NCBI GenBank assembly: GCA_018223035.1
Contig: JAAEZD010000008.1
Span: forward strand, 62,001 to 126,000
Source of the DNA: Heliomarina sp018223035
Lineage (GTDB): Bacteria; Pseudomonadota; Alphaproteobacteria; Rhodobacterales; Rhodobacteraceae
Length of the DNA stretch: 64,000 nucleotides
Direction of reading: 5' to 3'
The translations under genes and the position numbers were made by a program. Under the pieces are notes generated by a model. That model saw only the letters and a program-made list of their open reading frames with translations. It ran no database searches and was not told the origin of the DNA. Shown piece by piece: positions 1 through 10,000 of this stretch. The number at the start of each line of letters is the position of its first letter. Within the stretch, counting starts at the first letter, position 1.

Positions 1-111
1 ATGGGATCATGGATAACAGCTTGCAAATGCTGGCCGTACGAGCGTCAAACTCGCGTCAGATTTCCTGCGCAGGGTTCGCTTCAACGCGACCTGTTCGGGA
101 ATACCTGTGCC

Positions 112-594
112 ATGGAAGAAAGCTATCAGAAACAGCAGTTCGAGGCACGTCTGGAACGTATAAGGACGCGCGAACCCGAGCCGCATGTCGCCGCGAATAC
201 GGGCAGCCAGACCAAGCTGCCTTCGGGCGCAACCCGCAGAAGGGTGCCGTTCGAATGCATTCTGGCATTCGTGACGGGATTACTCGTGCTGCTCGCAGCC
301 AATGTGATTTCGTTTCAGACACAGGGCGAAACCAGCTTCTTTCTCAAGATATTGGGCACGGTCGGTCCCTTTGCGATCGCCGGCGCCCTGTTGTTCGTCA
401 TCATGATCGGGCTGGGGATGCGCGACAAGCCGCATGTTATCGGGCTCGCCGCCGGTTTGGCTGCTATGTATCTGGGCGAAGCCTATCTCGCCTGGCTGTT
501 GCCGGATCTCTGGATGGCGCTCTATTCGCCCGAACATCTGGACTACATGCTGATACAGGCGGGTTTGCGCACGCCACCGATTGTTTCCTACTGA
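112..594 (+). CDS. Small membrane protein upstream of sufC
   Basis: A 160-aa protein with a charged, soluble N-terminus of about 50 residues and three hydrophobic segments (about residues 52-72, 79-105 and 112-135). I chose the ATG at 112 because the codons before it (1-111) read like non-coding sequence. It lies 93 bp upstream of sufC on the same strand. A small hypothetical gene between sufB and sufC is common in Rhodobacterales SUF operons; sufB itself would lie left of the window. No enzymatic motif is visible, and the function is unknown. Confidence 0.6.
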   Translation: MEESYQKQQFEARLERIRTREPEPHVAANTGSQTKLPSGATRRRVPFECILAFVTGLLVLLAANVISFQTQGETSFFLKILGTVGPFAIAGALLFVIMIGLGMRDKPHVIGLAAGLAAMYLGEAYLAWLLPDLWMALYSPEHLDYMLIQAGLRTPPIVSY

Positions 595-687
595 CTTGTC
601 TCGCCGCTCCACTGCGGCGAGAAGAACTGAACGCAACTTTGCCCCGTGTATCCCAGGATGCGCGGGTGCCAGCCGTATGAGAGAAAA

Positions 688-1443
688 ATGCTCGAAATCA
701 AAAACCTGCACGTAAAACTCGAAGAAGAAGACAAGCAGATCCTGAAGGGTGTCGATCTTTCGGTGGAAGCCGGAAAGGTTCATGCCATCATGGGACCGAA
801 CGGGTCAGGCAAGTCGACGCTTTCCTATGTGCTGTCCGGCCGCGACGGCTATGAGGTCACCGAAGGTTCGGCGATGCTGGAAGGGCAGGATCTTCTGGAT
901 CTTGAGCCTGAAGAGCGCGCTGCCGCCGGTCTTTTCCTTGCGTTCCAGTATCCGGTCGAAATTCCGGGCGTCGGCAACATGACCTTCTTGCGGACGGCCG
1001 TGAACGCGCAGCGCAAGGCGCGGGGCGAAGAGGAAATGAACGCAACCGACTTCCTCAAGCTCGTGCGTGCGCGCGCAAAAGAACTCAAGATCGACGCCGA
1101 GATGCTGAAACGCCCGGTCAACGTCGGCTTCTCCGGCGGTGAAAAGAAGCGTAACGAAGTGCTTCAGATGGCGATGCTGGAACCCAAGATGTGTATCCTC
1201 GACGAAACCGACTCCGGTCTCGACGTGGATGCGATGAAGCTTGTCGCCGATGGCGTGAATGCGCTGCGCTCCGAGGGGCGCGGATTTCTGGTGATCACCC
1301 ACTACCAGCGTCTGCTGGATCACATCAAACCGGACGTCGTGCATATCATGTCCGACGGGCGCATCATTAAATCCGGCGGTCCCGAACTGGCGCTGGAAGT
1401 CGAACATAACGGCTATGCTGACATCCTGAACGAGGTGGTCTGA
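688..1443 (+). CDS. sufC: Fe-S cluster assembly ATPase SufC
   Basis: 251-aa ABC-type ATPase of the cytosolic SufBCD scaffold, which builds Fe-S clusters. It shows Walker A (GPNGSGKS, about residues 35-42), the ABC signature (SGGEKKR), Walker B (CILDETDSGLD) and the switch histidine (ITHYQ). The start MLEIKNLHV matches the family N-terminus, so the upstream in-frame codons from 646 are excluded. The stop codon overlaps the sufD start by one base (TGATG), which implies translational coupling. Length is normal for SufC. Confidence 0.97.
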   Translation: MLEIKNLHVKLEEEDKQILKGVDLSVEAGKVHAIMGPNGSGKSTLSYVLSGRDGYEVTEGSAMLEGQDLLDLEPEERAAAGLFLAFQYPVEIPGVGNMTFLRTAVNAQRKARGEEEMNATDFLKLVRARAKELKIDAEMLKRPVNVGFSGGEKKRNEVLQMAMLEPKMCILDETDSGLDVDAMKLVADGVNALRSEGRGFLVITHYQRLLDHIKPDVVHIMSDGRIIKSGGPELALEVEHNGYADILNEVV

Positions 1444-2723
1444 TGGCGCTTGCCGAACGACGCATTACAGCCACCGAGGCGCGCCTCGAAGGGTTTGACC
1501 TTGTAAAGACCGGTTGGTCGGCTGCCGCGCGCGCGGATGCCCTGCAGCGCCTTCGCGAGATGGGTCTGCCCGATCGGCGTGACGAATACTGGAAATTCAC
1601 CCGTCCGGACACGTTGGTTCAAGTCGAAACGCCGAAAGCGTCGGTTTTGGACAATGACGAGCAGCCGGTTTTCGACGCGCACGACAGGCTGCGTATCGTT
1701 TTTGCTGACGGTGTCTTTGATCCCGACGCCTCGGACGATCTCAGCCTCGAAGGGGTCAGCATCGAACGGCTCGCGGATATCGCGGACAAGGACATTCACT
1801 GGGCCAAGGATCTCTACGGTGTCCTCGAAGCACGCGGTCAGTCGCCGGTTGCGCGCCCCTTCGCGGCGCTGAACACGGCCTTTGCAACAGATGGCCTGAT
1901 GATCCACGTGACCGGGAAGCCGAGCAAACCGATCAGCCTCATCTACACGCATGCCAAAGACGACTCCGATGCCATCCTGCATCACGTGATCCGTGTGGAC
2001 GCCGGGGCAGAGGCGACGATCCTCGAAAACGGCCCCGCTGCGGCACGGTTCAACAAATGCATGGAAGTCGACATTGCCGATACGGGCAAGCTGCACCTTG
2101 TGCGGGCCCAGGGTCGCGACCATGAGCGGCGCGCGGTGACGCATCTTTTTGCCCGTCTTGGCGAGGAATCCGTTTTCAAGGCCTTTACGCTGACCGTGAA
2201 CGGAGTCCTGACCCGGAACGAGGCGGTTATCGAACTGACCGGAGACGACGCGATTGCACATATCGCTGGTGCCTGCGTTGGCGATGGTGATTTCCACCAC
2301 GATGACACCGTGTTCATCACCCATGACGCGGTGAATTGTGAAAGCCGTCAGGTCTTCAAGAAGGTTCTGCGCAACGGGGCGACCGGCGTTTTCCAGGGCA
2401 AGATTCTGGTCAAGGAAGGTGCGCAGAAAACCGACGGTTACCAGATCAGCCAATCGCTGCTTCTGGATGGCGACAGCCAGTTCCTTGCCAAACCCGAGCT
2501 TGAGATCTATGCCGATGACGTGGCCTGTTCGCATGGTTCGACCAGCGGCGCTATCGACGAGGACGCGCTGTTCTACCTGCGGTCCCGCGGTGTGCCGGAA
2601 AAGGCCGCGACCAACCTTTTGACGCTGGCCTTCCTGGCCGAAGCCGTTCAGGAAATCGAGGACGAAGCTCTGGCTGAAGATCTGATCGAACGTCTGGAAA
2701 ACTGGCTGGCACGGCGGAGCTGA
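1443..2723 (+). CDS. sufD: Fe-S cluster assembly protein SufD
   Basis: 426-aa SufD, the partner of SufB in the SufBC2D scaffold. The C-terminal half is the conserved SufBD beta-helix core, including the stretch GVFQGKILVKEGAQKTDGYQ and then CSHGSTSGAIDEDALFYLRSRG, the region that contains the conserved histidine at the SufB-SufD interface. The N-terminal half is the variable helical domain. The start codon overlaps the sufC stop, and the stop overlaps the next start (TGATG at 2721-2725). Length is typical. Confidence 0.96.
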   Translation: MALAERRITATEARLEGFDLVKTGWSAAARADALQRLREMGLPDRRDEYWKFTRPDTLVQVETPKASVLDNDEQPVFDAHDRLRIVFADGVFDPDASDDLSLEGVSIERLADIADKDIHWAKDLYGVLEARGQSPVARPFAALNTAFATDGLMIHVTGKPSKPISLIYTHAKDDSDAILHHVIRVDAGAEATILENGPAAARFNKCMEVDIADTGKLHLVRAQGRDHERRAVTHLFARLGEESVFKAFTLTVNGVLTRNEAVIELTGDDAIAHIAGACVGDGDFHHDDTVFITHDAVNCESRQVFKKVLRNGATGVFQGKILVKEGAQKTDGYQISQSLLLDGDSQFLAKPELEIYADDVACSHGSTSGAIDEDALFYLRSRGVPEKAATNLLTLAFLAEAVQEIEDEALAEDLIERLENWLARRS

Positions 2724-3211
2724 TGCCAGTCACGGCAGACATTACAGCGACCTATCGCAGCCCCGGCCGCGTGGTCGAAAGACTGCTTGCGCAAGGGCGG
2801 CAGGAAACCCGGGCGCTTACCTTCGTCATGCTCGCCTGCGTGCTGATCTTTGTGGCGCAGGCCCCGTATCAGGCACGCGAGGCGCATCTCAACCCGGATG
2901 GGCCGCTCGCCGTTCGCCTGTACTGGAGTGCGTTTTTCTGGGTCTTCATCATGCCGCTGGTTCTCTATGCCTTTGCGCTGGTAGTGTGGCTTGTCTCCAA
3001 GCTCGCGCGGCGCCGCCTGTCCGCTTTCGACGTGCGGCTGACACTTTTCTGGGCGCTGTTGGCGGTGACACCGGTGACCCTGCTTCTCGGGTTGATTGCC
3101 GGTTTCATCGGACCGGGGCCGGGATTGCAACTGGTCTCGGTGCTGTGGCTGGCGGTCTTTGGGTGGTTCTGGATCAGCGGGCTGATCCGAGCAGACGGAT
3201 TGGCCCCATGA
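2723..3211 (+). CDS. Yip1-like four-helix membrane protein in the suf operon
   Basis: 162-aa integral membrane protein with about four transmembrane segments (roughly residues 32-48, 69-91, 107-128 and 138-155) and no catalytic motif. It is locked into the suf operon: its start overlaps the sufD stop and its stop overlaps the next start as ATGA. Two small membrane genes between sufD and sufS recur in Rhodobacterales, and the second is clearly of the Yip1 type. Assigning this first one to the same broad class is inference. Its role in Fe-S assembly is unknown. Confidence 0.8.
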   Translation: MPVTADITATYRSPGRVVERLLAQGRQETRALTFVMLACVLIFVAQAPYQAREAHLNPDGPLAVRLYWSAFFWVFIMPLVLYAFALVVWLVSKLARRRLSAFDVRLTLFWALLAVTPVTLLLGLIAGFIGPGPGLQLVSVLWLAVFGWFWISGLIRADGLAP

Positions 3212-3819
3212 ACGGAGCAGATTTGCAGACATTCGCGCTCAAGTCCATCCGCGATCCCGCCGCAGCCGCGCCGGTCCTGATGAAACTGGACCTGCCGCGC
3301 AATGCGCTGTGGAGCGGCATCCTTCTGATGGCCGCGCTTCAGTCACTGCTGGTCGGATTTGCCGTCTGGATTACGCCGGCGCCCAGCGATCCCGAAGCAC
3401 CCATCGCCATCATTCAGGCGCTCTACGGTGCGCCGCTCTGGTTCTTTGGCGTGACGCTGCTGATCAATGTGCTGACCATCTATGCGCTTCTGGGCATGGG
3501 ACGGCTCTTTGGCGGCACAGCGACGCTGGAAGACATCATGGTTGTGATGGTCTGGTTTCAGGGAATCCAGATCGCTTTCAAGCTGGTCGCCATGCTGCTG
3601 GGACTCTTCATTCCGATCCTCGAAGCCTTGATGGTCCTCGCGGCCAGCGGCATTGGCATCTACATGTTCGTGAACTTCATCAACCAGGTGCACAGGTTCG
3701 ACTCGATCGGCCGAACACTGGTTGTCATCGTGCTGGCCATGCTTGCCGTGCTGCTGGGCTTTTCACTCTTTGTCGTCCTCGTCGGGACACCCTTCATGGG
3801 AGAGACACTCTATGTATGA
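3208..3819 (+). CDS. YIP1 family membrane protein in the suf operon
   Basis: 203-aa protein with a short soluble N-terminus carrying an ALKSIRDP motif, followed by four to five transmembrane segments (about residues 32-55, 70-97, 110-150 and 168-195). This arrangement fits the Yip1 family. The ATG at 3208 overlaps the previous stop (ATGA), and the stop overlaps the sufS start by 8 bases. The position between sufD and sufS is conserved in related bacteria, but no biochemical role in cluster assembly is established. Confidence 0.85.
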   Translation: MNGADLQTFALKSIRDPAAAAPVLMKLDLPRNALWSGILLMAALQSLLVGFAVWITPAPSDPEAPIAIIQALYGAPLWFFGVTLLINVLTIYALLGMGRLFGGTATLEDIMVVMVWFQGIQIAFKLVAMLLGLFIPILEALMVLAASGIGIYMFVNFINQVHRFDSIGRTLVVIVLAMLAVLLGFSLFVVLVGTPFMGETLYV

Positions 3820-5032
3820 TGTAGAGAAGATCCGCGCCGATTTCCCGATCCTTGGACGCGAAGTGAATGGCAAACCGCTGACCTATCTGGACAACGGCGC
3901 CTCTGCGCAGAAACCGCAGGTGGTCATCGATGCGATTACCCGTGCTTATTCGGAAGAGTACGCCAATGTGCATCGCGGCCTGCATTTCCTGTCTAATCTC
4001 GCGACTGAAAAGTACGAAGCCGTGCGCGATACCGTCTCGCGCTTTCTCAACGCGGGATCGCCGGATGAGATCGTCCTGAACTCAGGCACGACCGAGGGGA
4101 TTAACCTTGTCGCCTACGGATGGGCCATGCCTCATCTCGAGGCGGGGGATGAGATCATACTTTCGGTGATGGAGCACCACGCCAATATCGTGCCCTGGCA
4201 CTTCCTGCGCGAACGACAGGGTGTCGTGATCAAATGGGTCGATGTCGATGCAGCCGGCGCGCTTGACCCGCAGGCGGTGATCGACGCGATTACCCCGCGC
4301 ACCAAGCTGATCGCGATCACCCATATGTCGAACGTGCTCGGGACGGTGGTGGATGTGAAGGCAATCTCGCATGCCGCCCGCGAACGGGGTGTCCCGGTAC
4401 TGGTCGACGGCAGTCAGGCAGCGGTTCACATGCCGGTGGATGTGGCCGATATCGGCTGTGATTTCTATGCGATAACCGGCCATAAGCTCTACGGCCCCTC
4501 AAGCTCTGGCGCAATCTACATCACGTCCGAACGTATGAACGAGATGCGCCCTTTTATCGGCGGCGGGGACATGATCAAGGAAGTCTCGAAAGAGACCGTG
4601 ATCTACAATGATCCACCGATGAAGTTCGAGGCCGGCACGCCAGGTATCGTTCAGGAAATCGGCATGGCTGTCGCACTCGACTACATGATGGGTCTGGGCA
4701 TGGACAACATCGCCGCGCACGAAGCCGCAATCCGCGACTACGCAGTGGAACGTCTTGGCGGGCTCAACTGGCTGCAGGTGCAGGGCATCACCCCGACCAA
4801 AGGCGCGATCTTTTCTTTCACGCTCGACGGCGCGGCACATGCGCATGATATCTCGACGATCCTCGACAAAAAGGGCGTCGCGGTCAGGGCAGGGCACCAC
4901 TGCGCCGGTCCCCTGATGGATCATCTCGGTCTGACAGCTACCTGCCGCGCCTCTTTCGGGCTCTACAACACCAAGACCGAGGTGGACACGCTGGTCGATG
5001 CGCTCGAACTCGCGCACGAGCTTTTCGCCTGA
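3812..5032 (+). CDS. sufS: Cysteine desulfurase SufS
   Basis: 406-aa PLP-dependent group II cysteine desulfurase, which takes sulfur from cysteine for the SUF machinery. The PLP lysine is in ITGHKLYGPSS (K225) and the persulfide cysteine in RAGHHCAGPLM (C364), the expected positions for SufS. Other family landmarks are LDNGASAQKP near residue 28, NVHRGLH near residue 52 and DGSQAA. The start MYDVEKIRADFPIL is the standard SufS N-terminus and overlaps the preceding gene by 8 bases. No suf gene follows before the tRNA. Confidence 0.97.
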   Translation: MYDVEKIRADFPILGREVNGKPLTYLDNGASAQKPQVVIDAITRAYSEEYANVHRGLHFLSNLATEKYEAVRDTVSRFLNAGSPDEIVLNSGTTEGINLVAYGWAMPHLEAGDEIILSVMEHHANIVPWHFLRERQGVVIKWVDVDAAGALDPQAVIDAITPRTKLIAITHMSNVLGTVVDVKAISHAARERGVPVLVDGSQAAVHMPVDVADIGCDFYAITGHKLYGPSSSGAIYITSERMNEMRPFIGGGDMIKEVSKETVIYNDPPMKFEAGTPGIVQEIGMAVALDYMMGLGMDNIAAHEAAIRDYAVERLGGLNWLQVQGITPTKGAIFSFTLDGAAHAHDISTILDKKGVAVRAGHHCAGPLMDHLGLTATCRASFGLYNTKTEVDTLVDALELAHELFA

Positions 5033-5095
5033 TGGCAACATCCCCGTGGCATAGCGGCTTGCCCGCAATGACGCGTGGAAAAAGCCGTTTTGAGA

Positions 5096-5124
5096 TTGCA
5101 GGGCCGACGGGTTTACCCTATACG
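5096..5124 (+). promoter_or_regulatory. Probable promoter of tRNA-Arg
   Basis: TTGCAG (5096-5101) and TATACG (5119-5124) are separated by exactly 17 bases and end 9 bases before the first base of the mature tRNA. This is a good sigma70-like arrangement for a tRNA gene. It is read by eye, with no transcript evidence. Confidence 0.5.
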
Positions 5125-5133
5125 CCGCTGCAG

Positions 5134-5210
5134 GCACCCATAGCTCAGCTGGATAGAGCGCTGCCCTCCGAAGGCAGAGGCCTCAGGTTCGAATCCTGAT
5201 GGGTGCGCCA
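5134..5210 (+). tRNA. tRNA-Arg (anticodon CCG)
   Basis: Cloverleaf by eye: acceptor stem GCACCCA/TGGGTGC, anticodon stem CTGCC/GGCAG with loop CTCCGAA (anticodon CCG, decoding CGG), T-loop GGTTCGAATCC and an encoded CCA end (5208-5210). It is 77 nt long. The last 14 bases are repeated at 25464-25477, so this tRNA gene is the attachment site of the downstream island and is left intact by it. Confidence 0.96.
5197..5210 (+). repeat. attL: left direct repeat of the island
   Basis: TGATGGGTGCGCCA forms the 3' end of tRNA-Arg and recurs exactly, in the same orientation, at 25464-25477 beside the integrase. A tRNA 3' end duplicated next to a tyrosine integrase is the standard signature of site-specific integration. 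Confidence 0.9.
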
Positions 5211-5299
5211 CGGAATATATATTAGTTATTTTTTTACAGTAGTTTGAACACATTCTACTGGTGAAGTTCCCCCAGAAATCCCCCCAAGAAGCTCCGGGC

Positions 5300-5533
5300 T
5301 TATGTCTCTTCCGCCTGCCGAGCGTGGATTTGCCTCCATCTCCGGCGTTGGGCTTCGGCAATCCGCTCTCGACCCTCCGCAGTCCTCGGCCCGATGCTGA
5401 GACCGCCATGTAGTCTGCACCTATTGTGGCCGTTGACCGCCGTTGCTTTGCAAGTGCCACCGGCACGCGTTTGTGCACCGCAGAGAGGTCGCTCGGTTTT
5501 CACTCTTATTCTCCCGTTTTTCGTTCCAGTCAC
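5300..5533 (-). CDS. Small HGG-motif protein of mobile elements
   Basis: 77-aa basic protein with a cysteine-containing N-terminal part (CGAQTRAGGTC, CRLHGG) and the motif LHGGLSIGPRTAEGRERIAEAQ. That motif marks a family of small proteins common in alphaproteobacterial prophages and islands, with no known function. The start is GTG at 5533 with a GGAG about 8 bases upstream. It is the first gene inside attL and points towards the tRNA. A DNA-related role would be a guess. Confidence 0.7.
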   Translation of the reverse strand: MTGTKNGRIRVKTERPLCGAQTRAGGTCKATAVNGHNRCRLHGGLSIGPRTAEGRERIAEAQRRRWRQIHARQAEET

Positions 5534-5785
5534 CTAACACTCCAAGACGCGCGCGCACGCGAGCGCGCACGTAACGGTTGCGAAAATGCATCTTGGAGCT
5601 CCGTTGAACAAGAAGAATGTGTGCTCATTCTGCTGCCTCTTGTGGCGTCGACTGCGCATGCTACCTATCGTGGTAGCTCTAACTCTACCCTGCCACCTTC
5701 CAGTCGGTCCGCCCGATTGAATTTCGGTCCAACATAGCCGCCCGTGAACCCATGCTCGTCACGGAGCTCTTTGAAGATTCGCTAG

Positions 5786-6230
5786 GTGCAGGCCGACGCG
5801 GTCGTAATTGAAAACCGAGCGAAGGTGCGGCTTGCCGATGAATACGATGCCGCGCAACTTGATGGCGATTTCCCAGAGCACGGGCAAAAAGAGAGCAGAT
5901 GCTCCGAGCGGAAACATCTCTTCCGACGTCGGCATTTCCCGAAAGGACGTCCACGAAGCCCGCAAGATCCGCGATGCCGAGCGGGACAACCTCGGCGTCA
6001 TAAAAGACTCGGTGAAGGCTGTTCTTGAGCGCGGCGACGAGCTCACCAAGGCAGCGATCCGACGCCGAATTGTCGACGCTGCAGCCGATGGGCTGCGTGG
6101 CATACGCGCGAGCCGAAAGAACCCCGACAAAATAGACGACCCGGAGAGCGACCGCGTGAGCAAGCTGGGGGAGCTCAGGGCGCGTCAGGTCAGTCATCAG
6201 GCTGCGGCTCCAGTGGGTGGCACTAGGCGG
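5786..6230 (+). pseudogene. Frameshifted remnant of an island gene
   Basis: Two frames together give one plausible protein. The first (from 5786) reads VIENRAKVRLADEYDAAQ. The second (visible until about 6230) reads NISSDVGISRKDVHEARKIR, then DAERDN and ERGDELTKAAIRRRI. This order resembles a helix-rich protein found in alphaproteobacterial phages and plasmids, something like ParB-related or replication-associated proteins. The frame changes near 5860, so the gene is probably broken. The family assignment comes from memory of the motif pattern and is weak; the frameshift is the firmer point. Confidence 0.45.
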
Positions 6231-6309
6231 GCACTCCTAAACCGTTTTTGGGATACCCTTCTGACGCGTATCCCGCCGCAGTGGCGGCACGCGAGAAGGG
6301 CGGGTCTCG

Positions 6310-6705
6310 TCACGCTTCAGAACTGAAGCAGTTCCGTCGGAACTACTCCGACTCAAACCGGGGGCCGACCGGCAAAGGTACAGCCCGCTTTTAGGCGTTG
6401 AAAGAGGTCTATCAGGCCTGTCCTTCAAAGGCGAAGTGCTGCCCGAATGCGGATGCCCGCAAGATCACCCGCGAATAACATGAAGAAGCGCGCCAAGTCG
6501 CGCGGGACATCGCGAAGACTGAGCAATACGTCATCTCGTTGAACCTGAGGAAGAAGGTCGAGATGCTCTTCGCCCACCTCAAACGGATCCTTGGCCTGAA
6601 CCAGCTTCGATTACGCGGCCCATGCGGCGCAAATGACGAATTTCTCCTCGCTGCCACCGCCCAAAACCTCCGCAAGCTGGCCAAAATCCTTCCTATACCG
6701 CAGCA
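6310..6705 (+). pseudogene. 3' remnant of an IS1182-type transposase
   Basis: The plus strand reads FRRNYSDSNRGPTGKGTARF, a stop, then LKEVYQACPSKAKCCPNADA, RKITRE, a second stop (TAA at 6476), and then RKKVEMLFAHLKRILGL followed by NQLRLRGP. The last part closely matches the C-terminus of the transposase at 12574-13975. It is the C-terminal third of a related but distinct copy, with in-frame stops and no intact N-terminal part. It shows an earlier round of IS insertion and decay at the left edge of the island. Confidence 0.8.
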
Positions 6706-7091
6706 ACCGCAAAAAGCCCGACAGGCAAGGCGTCCGCGCCATGTTCAACCGTCGATATTCAGCACTCACGAACGGATATTTTTTCACGGAATCGACGGAT
6801 CCCGGACCTTCGCTGCGGATTTGGCGAATGTCCACTTCCGTCGCTGCAGTGCGACGGCTGATATTTGCGATCAGTCAAAATCACCACAAGCATCCCAGCA
6901 TTGACCTCCAGACGCTGGCTTTCCCCAGCTAACCCGGTAAAACTGAAGGTCAAATTTGGTGGAAACATGCTCCCGTCGACGTCTGAGGCTAAAGTTCATC
7001 TTTGAGGTGTCGCCGGGTTAAGAATAGAATTTCTTGTTCGAGCATTCAGCCCGCTTTGGTCGAACGCGAAGAACTCTGAAAAGGTGAAGAC
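6706..7091. other. Intergenic region before the reverse transcriptase gene
   Basis: No convincing gene is visible on either strand. The left part still looks like degraded IS-flanking sequence. The right end holds AAGGTGA at 7081-7087, a good ribosome binding site for the GTG start at 7092. No msr/msd-like retron RNA (long stem with inverted a1/a2 arms) is evident. Confidence 0.5.
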
Positions 7092-10000
7092 GTGCAGAGA
7101 CTATTTCCGAGTCTTGAGTTGGTATCTCAAGAGTATGTTTTGGTTCAGGCTTGGAAGAAGGCATCGTCTTACATTCGATATCACAATTGGTTTTCTGATA
7201 CTTTGGAGCTTGATCGAGCTGCTGCCGACCTTCCAAGGTTCATATCCAACCTCTCCGAGCGACTACGCAGCGGCAGATACGAGCCAGATGAGATAAGGCT
7301 TGTTCCCGCTCCGAAGAACCAACAATGGCATCTTGACGCCAAAGGTCATTGGAAGCCCGTCAAGCGGGGATCGACGAAAATCCGTCCACTAGCCCACGTC
7401 TCTCTCTCAGATCAGGTCACTGCGACGGCTTTACTTCTTTGCCTAGGCGACAGGGTCGAGACGGCGCAAGGAGACCCCACGGCCAATATCAGTTCCTCCA
7501 CAGTGCGCTCTTCGGTCATGTCATATGGCAACCGTCTATTTTGTGACCGAGATGACGAACGAAGTGGCCTCATTCACCGCTGGGGCTCATCGAAACTATA
7601 CCGAGCCTACTTCCAAGATTACCGCGCATTTCTTCAACGGCCGGAAATGGTTGCAGCATCGCTTGGCAGTGATGATAAGGCACTGATCATCCAGAGCGAC
7701 CTCAAGCAGTTCTACGATCGTGTAACCCCAGAGCTGCTCAATACGAAGGTGCAGGCTCTGCGAACCCCTGATGATGATGATGCGTTCTTTGACCTAGCAG
7801 CTAATGTCTTCAACTGGTCTTGGACAAAACGTGACGAACGTCAGTTCAACGAATACAAGCGCGGCGCGGAGATCCCCAATTTTGACGGAGTATCCCTTCC
7901 GCAAGGGCTTGTATCGTCTGGGTTCTTTTCAAATGTTGTGCTGCTTGATTTTGATCGGGCGGTTCTTGGACAAATTGGTCATGAGGTGGCCAACGGTGTG
8001 TGGCTACGGGACGCATGTCGCTACGTTGACGACATTCGGCTGACGATCACAATCGCCCCAGGGATTGATCATGCGGAAGCTCAAATGCGGGCAATGGTCT
8101 GGCTTTCAGAGACGCTGGCCGAGGCCTGTCCTGGTTTGGAATTCTCCCCGGAAAAGACCTCAGCAGCATCGGTCGATGGCGAGCAGGTTCCTCTCATTCG
8201 CCAATCCCGAAAAATGGAGCGAATCCAAACCGCGATCTCTGGCGGGTTCGATGCAAGTGGTGGAGAGGAGGTTATTCAGGCGATTGAAGCGCTCGTCTGT
8301 TCACAGCTGACCATCAACGGTGCCGGAGAAACGGTAACTCCACCGGGCATGAAAGCGGTGCCAGATGTAAAGGATGAGACAATCGGTCGCTTTGCTGCGG
8401 GTCGGTTTCGAAAGACCTACCGCTCACTAAGGCCACTCCTTGATGATCGACCGTTGGTCGGGCCAACTGACTTCGGTGAAGAAACCTACCGGCGCTCCCG
8501 ACTCTCTCAATCTGAGTTGGACGATGATGCGCATGCCTTCGCACTAGTCCTCATCGAACGATGGATACTCGACCCTTCAAATGTGCGACCACTCCGCGTC
8601 GCGCTAGATCTCTGGCCGTCTCGCCAGTTGTTAGGAGAAGTACTGAAACTCTTTGAGCCGTATTTATCAGGCCAGATCAAAGTGGTCCGCGATCGACAGG
8701 TGGCCTACTATTGCCTTGCAGAGATACTTCGAGCCGGTGCGACTGAGACTGGCTTCGTCAGCGATACCGAGAGTCTTCCAGCGTCGGTCGACCTCGCCGA
8801 ATATCGGTCGCTGCTCCTCCAGTTGGCGATCCGATTGGTCCAAGGCAAGGCCGAACGCGTCCCTTGGTATCTAGAGCAGCAAGCACTCCTCTTCATCGCG
8901 GCGCACGATCCCCAAGCCATTCAGTCGCCAAAAGCTCCGAGGACCAATCGCTCCTACTGGAAAATGTTATCCTTCCTACAGGGAGATCACCTGGACCACT
9001 TATCGAGCAGGGATTTTGCTATATCCGCAGTAGTGAGCCGAAGGTCTTTCCTGTCGAGGAACCGAGCGGTAGAGCTCGTCGGCCCGAAGCTCACGACGGC
9101 GAGATTTGCCGAGGTTGCGGCACGCGACATCGAATTCTCCCGCGATCTCTTGCGCTCCGTCGATCTGCAGCCCCACATTCCGGCGGGCATCGCCGAGGAC
9201 TTGGGAGTCGCGGAATGGACTTTCAACGGAGAGATGCACTCTCTGCAATCCTTTGTTCAGGACAAGGGACCACTAAATCCACTTCGGAACGAAATAGGAG
9301 TCCTCAGCTTTGCCGTCAAATTCATCGAACTCCTCGAACAGGGGAGTGTGCCGGAGGTCATTACACCGTCGACTACTCAGATAAGTGTACGGCCAGTTGG
9401 CGATTACGCTGATGTTGAGAATGTGGTTTTCCGATCGGCGCAGGTCTTATCTTCTTACCGCTCGATCTACGTCCCGCCCTCTTGGGTTCCGGAAAATCAA
9501 TTCTGGCGCTTTCAGCTTGGTTTCCTCCTACGTTTCATACTGACGGCCAGAATCGACTTTAGTCTTCCGGTCAAGTCGGCTTCATGGAAGGAAGCTGAGC
9601 ACATCTACCGCCCAACTAGAGCTCACTGGTTTCAGCGGCAGTACGGGTTCTACAACGGGCACGAAGCCTTCGGTGACGATTGGCTGCCCATCTCACAGTT
9701 CACTCAGGATCTACTCTTTGATCTCCTCATCTGGCCTGGCTGCCGCAAAGGCGACAAGGAGGCCGACCAATTTTCGTTGGAGGAGATGGCTACCCGGGTA
9801 CGTGCTGCCTTAAAAGAAGCCCATTTAGCTATTGGCTCGGCAACTGGAACCCTGATGTTGCCGGTCGAAGCTCCAATTCCTGGCTCCGTGTTTACAGGGC
9901 GACCGCTCCGCGCCTGCGTAGTCCAATCGATCATGCCTGAGGCCAAAGATTTCTCAGCTACCGATCTCGAGATGCGTTCCTCGAATCTGCGACGAAAACA

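Noticed and set aside
6706..7091. A retron-type msr/msd RNA upstream of the reverse transcriptase
   Set aside because: No long inverted arms or branching-G context are seen, and the protein has DRT1 rather than retron architecture.
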